This document shows positions 37,724 to 49,300 of a stretch of DNA of 64,000 nt, piece after piece; the first letter of the stretch is position 1, and each line of letters opens with the position of its first letter. The notes under the pieces were generated by a model. It saw nothing but the letters and a program-made list of their open reading frames with translations. It ran no database searches and was not told the DNA's origin. Source of the DNA: Mucor racemosus (taxonomy: Eukaryota > Mucoromycota > Mucoromycetes > Mucorales > Mucoraceae); contig JAPEHQ010000001.1 of the NCBI GenBank assembly GCA_027405735.1, forward strand, positions 4,402,001 through 4,466,000, given 5' to 3'. The translations under genes and the position numbers were made by a program.

Positions 37724-39586
37724 CTTATTCATTTTATTTAGTATTTTTATTGTTGCTTCATTTATCATTTATTACTTCTTATAAATTAGACCTACCATTG
37801 TATTTCCAACAAAACTAAAACTTATTGTGTATTCAGTGCTTATTACGTAATTTGATAATCGATTTCAAGCTAAGGAGGATAGCCTATTATGAGATATCAT
37901 GATGTATAACTTGCTAAAATATGAATTCGTTGGTAAAAAAGGATTCTGTTCTGTCAAAACAGACAAAAGGTAATTTGAAACTATAAAAAGAGATCAAAAG
38001 TTTAAACTCGGAGCGTGCAACTTTTCGAAAAATAACTCTATAAAAAAGAGACACCAATTCATGCACCAGATGTTAGATAACATAGTAAAGTTGAGCAAGT
38101 CCAAAAATCTTGGATTTTGGTTGCGAAATATACCTTCAAATACCTCCAAATGTTCAAATTTACAGAGAAATGGGCGAAACAGCTTTTTAAGCCTGTCTGA
38201 TTTTGAAATTTTTAGTTTTCAAATGATTCATCCTGGAACTTTTTGACATTTCAAAACTGTTTTTCGATATTTTTATAAGGCAAAAGGTAGCTGAACATCT
38301 TTTGAGTTCTAATCTTTTCTATGGATATTTTGATGCTCTATGCAATGGTATTGGTTTTGTTGGAATTGATGGCCCTCATAAAAAGTTATTTTCGAAAAAC
38401 CTGAAAATTGTTTTCGTCACAAAAGTCTATTTTTAGAATAATTAACATTAAATCTAATACTTGGGCATGATAGATATGGATTCTAAAAAAATTTTGTATT
38501 ATAGCTTATATTAGCAAAAAACGTCGATTTTAGGGTGAAAAACTGCATAATCTGATTTTTTCGATTTTCCATGAGGTATCCCTCATGGAAAATCGGTCGA
38601 AATCATCGATTTTTTCATGATCATGAAAATGTTTGAAAATAATACAGGATCATATATGGATGCTCCAGCAATATATTAGGCCATATTTTGAGCGAATTCG
38701 AGCTACTGAAAGGCCTCTAGCTCACATAAATGATCAGACTCAAATGTCAGTATTATTTGTAAAACAAGGCATTTACGGTTATACTCTTTCAGATAGAAGC
38801 AAAAAAAAAAAATTCGGATAATAGCCTTGACAACCTTGAAGGGTAATCAGTTAAAAAATTTAGGTCAAATATTTTGTCAGGAGCTTGTAAAAATTCTTTA
38901 AAACTCGAATTTTTGCATTTTATGTGACATTTGTAGCATATGTTTCATAATGATTCAATGTTCTGCATGGGTTGAAAATTAACGTAGTTGGTGCAAATAA
39001 GTTTGCAAATATAAAAGATAGCAGAAGAATAAGATAAGTTTACCAACTAGTTACTGAAACAAGTTTTTATCTGTAATTTCATCAATATTTATAAATGTGC
39101 AATTATAAATAAATACCTCTTCTTGGAGATGTGCAGACATCCAAAGATGCCCTACTTTAACAAAACATGTATTACAGCTCTTATACAAACTTAATAATAT
39201 ATCTTTATGCAATGTTACACGTAATGAAACAATCATAGAGCGCGACATTCTTTGAATAACTGCATAGCCATGTGATAAATGATGGAACCAGAACTTTCGA
39301 GTACCAAAATCTTTTACAAAAAGATGCACATCTTTTTACTGTAGTACGATGCTAAAGGTAGACCAAAATGAGCGAGTAAAAAAGGCCAACCGGAGGAAGC
39401 TACAGCCAATCAACCACATGCAAGTATTTTGTCGTAAAATTTTTTCTAATCTGAACCCCACCATCAATCACCAAACAAGAAGACCCGCTCAGACTAAATC
39501 ATATATATAAATTCTCTTGATAAACACTTGTTCTTCTTTTTTCCTCTTTTTTCTTCAACCCAAAAAACCAAATTTATACATTCAAG
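37724..39586. other. Gene-free spacer with hairpin and AT-rich debris
   Basis: No gene is supported; short ORFs here have no recognisable motif. A perfect hairpin lies at 38562-38595. The last 100 bp (CT-rich, 39520-39560) are the likely promoter/leader of the adenosine kinase gene. Confidence 0.5.
38562..38595. repeat. Perfect 15-bp inverted repeat (hairpin)
   Basis: CGATTTTCCATGAGG, four-base loop TATC, then its exact reverse complement. It is not followed by a T-run and is not next to a gene end, so it is probably not a terminator. Possibly the centre of a palindromic repeat remnant. Confidence 0.85.
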
Positions 39587-40900
39587 ATGCCTTATACACT
39601 CCTCGCCATGGAAAATCCTTTGTTGGATATCCAATGTAAGCCTGAACAAGAACTTATGGACAAGTATAAGCTCAAGGCTAACGATGCTATCTTGGCTGAT
39701 GCCTCTCATGAGCCTTTGTATAAGGAGATTGTTGACAAGTATGAGGTTGCCTATGTTGCTGGTGGTGCTGCTCAAAACACTGCTCGTGGTGCTCAATTCT
39801 TCTTGCCCCCTAACTCTACTGCCTACATGGGTTGTATCTCTGATGATAAGTTTGGTAAGACTATGACCGCTGCTGCCAAGGATGATGGTTTGTATACCAA
39901 CTATGAAATCACCAACGAGGCTGCTACTGGTACCTGTGCCGTCTTGATTACTGGTAACAATCGGTAAGTTTCTAATTTTTTCTTGTCATTTTGACGCGTC
40001 TTGAATTGGTGATATAAACAAAGAAAAGAACGTTGCTATCAGCAATCTAATGATGATTAAGTCTTTGATGAGAGTCTACCTATATACGCAATTTGGGTTT
40101 TCTCAATTTTATGATCATATTTCTACTTGCCCTCTCTGAAAATGATGATATGCAATGTTTCTTGTTTATGTACTAATCAAGATGGATAAATGATCCAATT
40201 TTGAATGCTCATTTACTAATCAACATTATTACTTTATAGTTCTCTCGTTGCTAACTTGGCCGCTGCTGAAAAGTTCCAAGCTTCTTTCCTCCAAAAGCCT
40301 GAGAACTGGAAGCTCGTTGAAGAAGCCAACTACTACTACATGGGTAGTTTCTTCATCACTCATGATGGTGGTTACCAATCTGCTCTTTTGGTTTCTCAAC
40401 ATGCTGCTGAGAACAACAAGACCTTTGCTCTCAACTTGAGTGCTCCTTTCTTGTCTCAATTCTTCAAGGAGCGTCTTGATTCCATCATCAAGAACACTGA
40501 CATTCTCTTTGGTAACGAAGATGAGGCTCGTACTTACTCTCAACAAGCCGGTTGGAACACTGATAACGTTGAGGAGATTGCCAAGAAGTTGTCTCAACTC
40601 GAGAAGGGTAACTCCAAGCCTCGTCTTGTCGTTATTACTCAAGGCGCTGAATCTACTGTCGCTGCTCAAGGTGATGTTGCTCACACTTATCCCGTCATCA
40701 AGGTTGATGCCAGTGAAATCGTTGACACCAATGGTGCTGGTGATGGTTTCTGTGGTGGTTTCATGGGTTTGTATGCTCAAGGTGTTGAGGATCCTGCTCG
40801 TTGTGTCAACGCTGGTCATTACCTTGCCAACATTGTCATCAAGCGTGTCGGTCCTACTTATCCTCCCATGGCTGAGAGAACCAACATTCCCACTTTCTAA
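39587..40900 (+). CDS. ADO1: Adenosine kinase
   Basis: Phosphorylates adenosine to AMP with ATP, feeding purine salvage and clearing adenosine from the methyl cycle; cytosolic PfkB-family enzyme. Two exons, 39587-39963 and 40240-40900, give 345 residues, the usual length. Motifs: N-terminal AMENPLLDI; substrate-site GGAAQNTARGAQ; GCISDDKFG; the ATP/anion-hole signature DTNGAGDGFCGGF near residue 290, whose last Asp is the catalytic base; and the C-terminal NAGHYLANIVIKRVGPTYP. The start follows a CT-rich leader and 'caag' directly before ATG. Codon use is strongly biased (AAG, CTC/TTG, GGT, GCT), unlike the AT-rich codons of neighbouring genes, which suggests high expression. A long apparent ORF on the opposite strand is a by-product of that bias. 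Confidence 0.97.
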
Positions 40901-41689
40901 ATTGAAGTCTTTCCAAACGAAATGAATTGATGTATGTATTTTTTTGATTGGTTTCAACACTTCCTTCATATAACTGCATTCAATTCTGTATTCCAACTTC
41001 TTTTTTTTCCTATTATAAATTTTTGTTTCTTTCTCCACATCATAATCCATATTATCTAGAAATTCACTCTGTTCAAATGTTTCCTGTATCATAGTTTCAA
41101 CACATATTGTACTTAATAAATAAATTATTCTTTTTTTTTTTTTTGTCTACATGCAATTATTTATGATGAGCAGGCGTGGTATACTTGTATTTTCTTCTTT
41201 CATTGCATTATTATATACAGCTTTTGTTAGTTCAAAACATACGAAATATTAAACATCGAATTTTTAGACAATTTTCTGAGCATCAAAAATGCTTCGATAG
41301 TAACTAATTCAAGTTAATCATTCTTTCATATGTAGTTATCACGCTGTTTTTTATTTATTTACTGCATAATGTATTAAACTTTGAAGCAATGAATTCGATC
41401 GCTATATCCACTTTTCAACAGCTTTGCAAACTTCGAATTCCACTTACTTTCATTTGTTGATTTTTTGGCCGACTCCACATTTATTGCACAATGCGGGGCG
41501 GCTTCAGTCATTATACAGAAAAAGTCCAACTTTAATATTTGGCTTCAAACCAAATGTTTAATCTATTAAACGAGTCTTGTTTTATTTGTATACCTGGTCA
41601 GTCAACTGAGCTCAGGTTTCCAGGAATTTAACAAATTTACAGAGCATCATGCTACTTGTCTCCACAAATTAGTTGCATTTAGAAAAGTG
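40901..41689. other. Gene-free spacer
   Basis: 3' flank of the adenosine kinase gene with several T-runs, then AT-rich sequence to the start of R1 copy D. No gene seen. Confidence 0.5.
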
Positions 41690-42663
41690 AAACTTGTTGC
41701 TTTTTATAGGTCTTACTTTTCATTCCTGCTCAACTTTTTGTTTTCACTAAATAACACCAAGAAAAAAATATATGTCAAGGTACCTGAGATGTTCAGCTTT
41801 AATCCAAAAATGAGTATCCGGAAATATCCTACTTTTTGCAGTTGGTATTAATTTTTCAGTGCTAAGGTTTCAGATTTTTTACGCGTATTTTACTGCTAAT
41901 GGATTGAAAACTTTGAGGCTTCATATCTCTAGAAAAAATTAAGTTATACTAATACTTTTTAATAATAAAACTTACTTGTTTTAAAGTGCTCTATAACATA
42001 TTTTAATACAAAAAAATTCTGAGCACTTTCATTTTTTTTTCATTTTTTTGGGCATTTCTATAATAGGTTTCAAAATATTGGTTAAATTGAGCAACATTTT
42101 TTTTGCATTCATGTCATCCAGCTCGTTGAACTCTCTCAGATCCAATTTAGAGTTTTTCAAAATATTGATTTTTCGTGGAGATATCCTAAAAAATGTATAC
42201 AAAAAGGTACCTCCATTTCTGGCGTCCATTTTCCCCTCATATACCCTCATCCCAAATTCTGAAACTGAAAAAAATTTGAACAAAAATGTTATTTTCTCTA
42301 CGAATAATGCAGCTAGAAGATTTTGCAATAGCTCAATCGATAGATAATTTTTTTGCGCATATTTTAATTAGTTATATTGTAAGTATGCTTATAAAAAGCG
42401 ACGTGTATCTTCAAAAAACCTCCAAAATTTCAATTGCATTTTACGCAAAATTTAATGTGAAACATTTATTAAAAAATTTTTTAGATGGATGCAAAATCCA
42501 AAACTGTACAAAAACTATTTAATTTTCTAGGTCGACTTACTTTGCAGTTCATGAGCCATTAAGTAATTTTGTTTTTTTGATCATTTTCTGGTCGATTTGT
42601 CATCACATCGATTTTGAAACCCAGTTATCATAGGGTTAAGCTGTAATATAAACTATTATTTTG
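41690..42663 (+). repeat. Repeat family R1, copy D, 5' part
   Basis: Closely follows copy A from 'tttgttttcactaaataacaccaag' to 'agggttaagctgtaatat', and is interrupted after 'ctattattttg' by the Crypton. Its continuation is at 45559-45755. Confidence 0.85.
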
Positions 42664-45569
42664 TGTCGAAGTCCTCGGAAGTCCCGGAAGTCCCCTACAC
42701 GATTAGAACCCAGTATGCTAATAAGCTCACTTATTTGAGAAACAACCGTAAATAAGTGCACTTATTTACGGATCAAGTCCCCAGGGAAAAAATAATAAAT
42801 TTATGTCAATACAATCATGGCAAGATCGACTTTATTTTGTAAAATGTTATGCTTAGACTTCAATATGATATTATGATACTTGTTGTATTTACAGTAAGCT
42901 GAATGATGTTTATTTATTGAATATATATGTATATATATAAAAATAATAATAAAATATAAAGAAATGCAAAGAAAGAATAGAAAAAGCTATTACAATGAGC
43001 CATCATTGACTCCAAAGATTTCAATTTTGTTATTCGCCAACCAATGCAACGAGTATCCTTTCTGTGATCTTCTTCGTTCTGCAATATTTACTGCAGTTTC
43101 TAAACTAATGTTCCTTTTCATGGCGTAATCCTCGATTGTCTTGATGATAAGTTTTCTTCTATTGAAGAACTTCTTTTCCTTCTCTGCTCGTCTCCATCTT
43201 GTTCCAAACTTTTCTTCCAAATCTTGTACCGCATATCCACCGCACAAACCATGTTTCCACTCTCTCCACAAGTCTTTGATGGACACAATTCCTCGACTCA
43301 TTTGGTAATGTGGTACCTTTTCTGTAACTTCAAGAGAATTTGATGATGATGAGGATAATGTTGGTGGTGGTGGATTGGAATTTGACATCAAGTTTTGTTG
43401 TGGTTTTGTGGTTGCTGAGATGTGAGATTGGCCATTTTGTAAATCTGGTAAGTTCACGCTGAGGTTTATACTTGCTTGACCTGTAATTAGACGGGTTATA
43501 TAATCATTAGTTGTTTCTTGAGTAGTGAGATGATCATTCAATTTTGAAGAAAGGTCATTATGCATTATGCGTATCTTTTCCTCTAAAATTGGAACACAAC
43601 GTTGGAGCAAAATGTTTGCAGGGTCATTGTTATCTTTTATGATCACTGTCATGCGTCTTTGAAGAAGATTTATTAGTTTATACTATATAAAACACAAACA
43701 AGTGCTTACTCTTTATATTCTAAAAACATAGGATTAGAAAACAATTCATTTTGCCATAATGGATGATTGGGGAATTTCTCCATCATCACAATTGAATCTT
43801 GAATAATAATTTTTCTCAACATAAAAAACAGTTGAAAGCAAGCTTTTGCAGCCACGGTAACTTCCATAGGGTCACCATTATTCTTACCAACATTCTTAGC
43901 TAGTAATCGATCGTTCCATTCATCCAGTAGAGGAAAAATCAACTTGGTCAAATCTTCAGGAGGATCCAGTGAGGCCCTGGGAATGTAAAATTGTCCTTGC
44001 TGAATAGTAAAACCCGCCATTGCTCGCATTGCTTCCCTGGGCAAACCAGTAAGGTAAGCACCATTCATTGTTGTGTTATTCCAACGACCGAGACGACGAA
44101 TTTGGTCTTCGTGAACACCAGCAAGATCAGCCATCCTCGCAGAAGAGCCACGGTTTATATGTGTTTTTGTTTTAGAGAAAATTTTTGCTCCATCTAATCC
44201 TCTTATAACGGCATCACGATGGCTGTTGTAGCTCCAGATTTTCTTTAAATCCTGGTTATCAGATTTAAAAAGCTTTATAAAATACCAATTATGAGAAGTA
44301 GTGAAGTCGGGAAACGGCTCATTCTCAACATGAAAACGCCAAAACAAATATAGGCCAAGAGACATTATAGGGCAAATTTCAACGCGAGTGTTACGGATGC
44401 AGCCACCAAGTTCCAAGCGGTTATTTTTGTTTGTTTTTCCCTGTCGCAACACCATCACCAGAGCAGGACATTCTATGTCAGGCCTGATACTCTCATTATC
44501 TAAATTAACTGTTTGAAAATCTGTCAATTCAGCATGCCTGATAGATTGTCCTCGTAGTAGAAAATAATGGGAGAAAAGAAATGCGGCAGCATCTCTCAAG
44601 TTTTCTCCATGATTTCTTTGGCTATTCAAATAGAACTGTATGACATTTGCTACTTGATCTAATGAAGTATAACCATCGGCAAGTGTTCCTTCTCCACGAT
44701 CTTCGCAATTAGATCTCTTGGTCTGGAATTCTCGTTCTTTAGCACTTTTCAATACGCTTGCAATTACTTTTCTTGGATTTTTATTACAATTTATTTTCTT
44801 TATAACTTGTGTCTTGTATAGATCTGTAATTGCTGCTATGTATTGTTCGACAGTTGAAAATTTGATTCTTTGAGCTGCTTTTGTTTTCGTTTTTCTGCGA
44901 GAGAAACGATTTAAAACCTGGGATAATAAGGGCGTACAAGACAGTTAGTATCAAAAGCTAAATTCATTAGCAATATTCTTTGCTTTCACCTCCTTGTGTA
45001 GAAAATAATTTAATTTTTCCCCAGAAACAATTCCTCTTTGCAATTTATCTTCATGTACAAAGGTTTTCTCTGCCCATGTAAGAAACTCTTTAGCTTTCGC
45101 TGAATATGCTTTTTTAGTGTTTATGGGCCTATTATCTTGAGCTTGTTCAGCAGTAATTTCAAGACTCCTTGCCATGTCATATATTACATTGGAACCATCA
45201 TTTTGGTTGTTGTCAACCATATCAGTATTGACCGTATCAATATCATTAGTGACAATCATATTGATCATATCAATATCATTATCAATCAAGGTAGAAGATG
45301 AAGCGGACATTCTACTATCAATAGATGCAGTTGCAGTTTTCTTAGTCATTGTATAAGTGGATTATTCTTTTTCAAATGGTTTGTTTATTATTTATTTGTT
45401 AAAATTAAGAATATTCTCTTCGATGACAGCTCTCAGTAATATTTATTTGTGAAACATTTCATGCAGAAAGCTGATCATAAGACATTTATTGATTTGAAGT
45501 CCCTCATTAGGGTGGGACTTGAGTCCGGGACTCAGTATGCGAACTTGAAGATAAGTCCCTATTATTTTG
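42664..45569 (-). mobile_element. Crypton (tyrosine-recombinase DNA transposon), apparently complete
   Basis: About 2.9 kb inserted in R1 copy D between 11-bp direct repeats 'ctattattttg' (42653-42663 and 45559-45569). There are no long terminal inverted repeats, as expected for Cryptons. Subterminal motifs are shared by the ends: 'cagtatgc' at about 42711 and about 45532, and several 'aagtccc' units at both ends in both orientations. The single gene is on the minus strand and has no visible inactivating lesion. Confidence 0.88.
42990..45349 (-). CDS. Crypton tyrosine recombinase with GCR1_C DNA-binding domain
   Basis: Transposase of the element; by family, a tyrosine recombinase that excises and reinserts a circular intermediate. 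Three exons on the minus strand, 45349-44990, 44896-43710 and 43656-42990, give 737 residues. The first intron contains a textbook branch site TACTAAC, and its second acceptor AG (ctctcgcag) keeps frame. Catalytic set: Arg near 235/240 (LLRGQSIRHAEL), H-x-x-R at 366-369 (THINRGSSARMADLAG), the LGRWNN segment, and Tyr near 401 (GAYL). This matches the R-HxxR-Y tetrad. A GCR1_C domain lies at about 640-692 (IKDLWREWKHGLCGGY, FFNRRKLII). The N-terminal 70 residues are Asp/Ser/Thr-rich. The domain order is that of fungal CryptonF proteins. The first donor (gtgaaa) is weak, so that boundary is less sure. Confidence 0.9.
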
Positions 45570-45755
45570 ATTATCTCGACGAAAAATCAATATTTTTTGC
45601 TGAAACAAAAAATACAGAGTAGCTTTCAGTTAGATCTATCTTTTAAATACAAAAAAATAAATATATCTATTTATGTGCTTAATTTTTTCAGTCGATTTTA
45701 AGTCAATTTTAGGTCAATGTTATGGTTAAATGATAGGAATCAACTGCTCCTTGTT
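45559..45755 (+). repeat. Repeat family R1, copy D, 3' part
   Basis: Resumes with 'ctattattttgattatctcgacgaaaaatcaatattttttgctg', the sequence that directly follows 'ctattattttg' in copy A (around 3010). Joining the two D parts across one 'ctattattttg' restores the R1 order, which proves insertion. Confidence 0.88.
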
Positions 45756-45779
45756 TCGAGTGTGGTTTGTAGATTAGCA

Positions 45780-46090
45780 AATTATATATTTCATATTATA
45801 AATGACACTAAATCAGTCAAAATCAGTATATATTTCAATGACAGCTACCACAATTGATATGTAAAAAATGTCCTTTTTATGCACAATCAAAGTTATATTG
45901 CATCTGAATTGTGTTTTTAATATATGGATATATGGTAAATTTAATAATGATGAGAGTTATTTCATAAGATAGGTTTTATAGTGTTGTCTTTACTTGTCAA
46001 AACAATATGTCATTTAGCAATTTCTATCATAACGCGGTATGATGAAGGGCAATTTTTGAACCGTAATTTAAAATACTGGCTTATTTCCTA
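45780..46090 (+). repeat. Repeat family R2, fragment next to R1 copy D
   Basis: Shares 'ctaaatcagt.aaaatcag', a diverged 'tgcacaatcaaagtt' segment and 'gatgaagggcaattttt' with the R2 copy in the inverted-repeat loop (7740-7860, 9190-9220). Internally deleted relative to that copy. Confidence 0.5.
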
Positions 46091-46312
46091 TAATTATTAA
46101 AAGTGCTATATTTTTCATCATTGCGAAAATATAACGAGTACCGATAGAATAGCTATAGCTAGGTCTTAGCTTCAAAGGAGACGATGCTTTAAAAATCCTT
46201 AAAAAATGGTGATTTTAGTTGAAATGGTGATTTAAATGATAGAAATGTATAAATGTTTTATTTACAAAAAGAGAATGGGAGAATAAATTAATATAATAAT
46301 GTAGTAATGTAA

Positions 46313-49300
46313 TTAGAAATCATCGCCTTGAGGAGATATAGCAGTGTAATCACTAGTGTTTGGCTTTTTTGAAAAGGTACCCTTGATTTTTTCAATAAAT
46401 GATTTTTTGATATTTCTTGAGGTACGACTACCGTTACCCAGTAAGCCATCATGTTCAGCATCACCAAGAGAGGTAGTAGGAGAACCAACTTGATGTAAAG
46501 CCATTTCAATATCTTCCTCATCTCTCATTTCATGTACTAGTAAAGACAATCTAACAGCAGGATCATTGTTGGTAGCAGAGCCTTGATCAAGATCATCCAA
46601 ATTTTCCATTTTAGGTCTTCTCCAAGTCCATCTAAGAGTCAAACTACTCAATACAACACTTGTAGAACTTGCAGCCATAGCAATACCAGCCATCATAGGA
46701 TGCAAACGATAACCCCAGGGTAAAAATACGCCCATAGCAAGTGGAATACCAATCAAGTTATATATACAAGCCCAAAGCAAATTCATACGGATTCTATGGA
46801 AAATAGCTTTCGATAAATCCAAGGCAGCAACAACGTCAGTTAAATCATTACGCATTAAAATAACATCAGCAGCTTCCATAGCAATATCGGTACCACTGCA
46901 TAATGCAATACCTAGATTTGAAGCAACCAATGCAGGTGAATCATTGATACCATCACCAACCATAGCTACAACAGTTTTGCTACCAGTCTTGGTATTATTT
47001 TGATGAAGAGGTAAGTATTGATTTGCGCTTCTATTTCTGAGGCGAGACCACCAAGGAACACGTTGACGAACAAAGGTCTGCTCTTGCATTTTCTTGACAA
47101 TTTGAGTTTTACCGTTTGGTGATACACCTGCATGAACTTCAGTGATACCTAATTGAGCAGCAATACAACGAGCAGTAAGTTCGTTATCACCTGTAACCAT
47201 AGCAGTTTGAATACCCATAGAATGTAAAGTAGCAATAACTTGTTTAGCTTCAGGTTTAACAACATCCGATAAAGAAATTAAACCTGCAGGAAGTCCATCA
47301 ATACCAACAAGAACACAAGTTCTACCCAAAGAGCCTTGTGTTTTATATGCAGTTTCTTGTTCATCTGAAAGCCCAATACCGTTGTGTTCTTCTAACCATT
47401 TCTTATTACCAATGACAATAGTGTGAGATGTATTTAATAAAGGCTCCAAGCAAGTTCTCATAGTTGGGTCCAAATCAATGGGTAATTGAAGATCCAATGT
47501 TATATCACAAGAAATACCGAAACCAGTGACACTGTTAAAGTTTTCTACAGAAGCCAATGGATCCAATACAGCCATACCAGTTAATTCCTTACCAGTAGCA
47601 ACAACAGCACGACCCAACAAATGTTCACTATGAGATTCAGCAATTGCAGATAAAATCAACATCTGTAAACGATGTTGTTCATTACCACTCCAACTCCTTG
47701 AGTCAACTAAATCCAATTTACCACATGTAAGAGTTCCAGTTTTATCAAATACAATCTTATTTACTGCTTGACCATTCTCTAAAACAGCACCTCCCTTGAA
47801 AAGAACACCATTCTCAGCACCAACACCTGTACCAACCATAACAGCAGTTGGTGTAGCAAGACCTAAAGCACAAGGGCAAGCAACAATGATAACACTGATA
47901 CAAAGCTTCAAGCAGACAAAGAACCATCCACCATCGCCATTATTCATAATTTCCTTTTGTAAAATTATAGGCAAATGATCAACACCGAGAGTCTTAACAA
48001 GCACACTCCACACAATCAAGGTACCTAAACCTAACAATACGACAGTAGGTACAAAAAAGCCTGCTACTGTGTCTGCAAAACCTTGAATAGGAGCTTTGCT
48101 AACTTGAGCATCTTCAACCAATTTAACAATTTGACTAAGAGCAGTATCAGCACCAACACGAGTAGCCTTCATAATAAATGTACCCAATCCATTGACAGTG
48201 CCACCAATGACAGTATCTCCTACATTCTTGGGAACAGCATCAACCTCACCAGTAACCATGCTTTCATCAATTGTAGTAGAACCCGAGAAAATCTCACCAT
48301 CAGCAGGGACCTTATCACCAGGAACCAATTTAAGCAAATCACCTTCAGAAATCAACTCTGAAGGAATTTTACGTTCAGACAAAACCACATTGCTTTCATC
48401 TACAATTACCATTAAAGCAGTAGATGGAGTCAAAGACATTAACTTTGAGAGAGCAGATGAAGATTTGCCCTTTGCTTTATTTTCCAAATAACGACCCAAG
48501 ACAATAAAAGTAATAAGCATGGTTGATGTATCGAAAAATACAGTAGGAGCCACCTTTACTTGAGTTATCAAACCATTCAACATGGATAAAACAGAGAAAC
48601 TAAATGCAGCCAAAGTAGATACGGAAACCAAAACATCCATAGTTGGAGCGCCATGCAAAACAGAAACAAAAGCAGAACGTAAGAATCGTTTACCAACACC
48701 AAATTGAACAGGAATAGTTAATAATAACTGAGTAGCATCTACCAAGTATAAACCAGGAATAAAGAACGGAATTTCCATAATCATTGTACTCCAACTAAAC
48801 ATGGGTAATACCATAGCAATGAAGAATACAGGGACAGCGAAAAACAAACATTCGATAAATGCCATTCTCCATTCTTTGATTTCTCTCACTTTGGATAAAC
48901 TCTCTAATTGAGCATCTTTTGTAGTGTTTGCAAGAATAGCATTGAATCCAAGAGACTCAATTTCCTCTACAATTGCCCGAGGATTAGTAATATGGCAGTT
49001 GAACCTAACCTTTGCTGTTTCAGTCATGAGATTCACAGATACTTCTATAACACCAGGCAAAACTTTGAGACCTCTTTCTATACCAGCAACACAACTAGCA
49101 CATGTCATGCCGTAAATTTGCAATTGTAATAAATCATTTTCTTTACGTTGAATAACCTTGGCGTCAAATCCGGCGTCATTGACAATTTCAGCTATAGTAT
49201 CAGGTTGAATATATAATGGATCATAATCTACTGTAGCTCTTTCTGCTAATAGTGCTACGCTAACAAAAGATATGCCTTTTTGAGATTTCAAAGCTTTTTC

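Noticed and set aside
38562..38595. Rho-independent terminator
   Set aside because: The hairpin lacks a T-run and the window is nuclear fungal DNA.
40229..41092. 287-codon ORF antisense to adenosine kinase exon 2
   Set aside because: It mirrors the strongly biased codons of ADO1 and has no family features; a shadow ORF.
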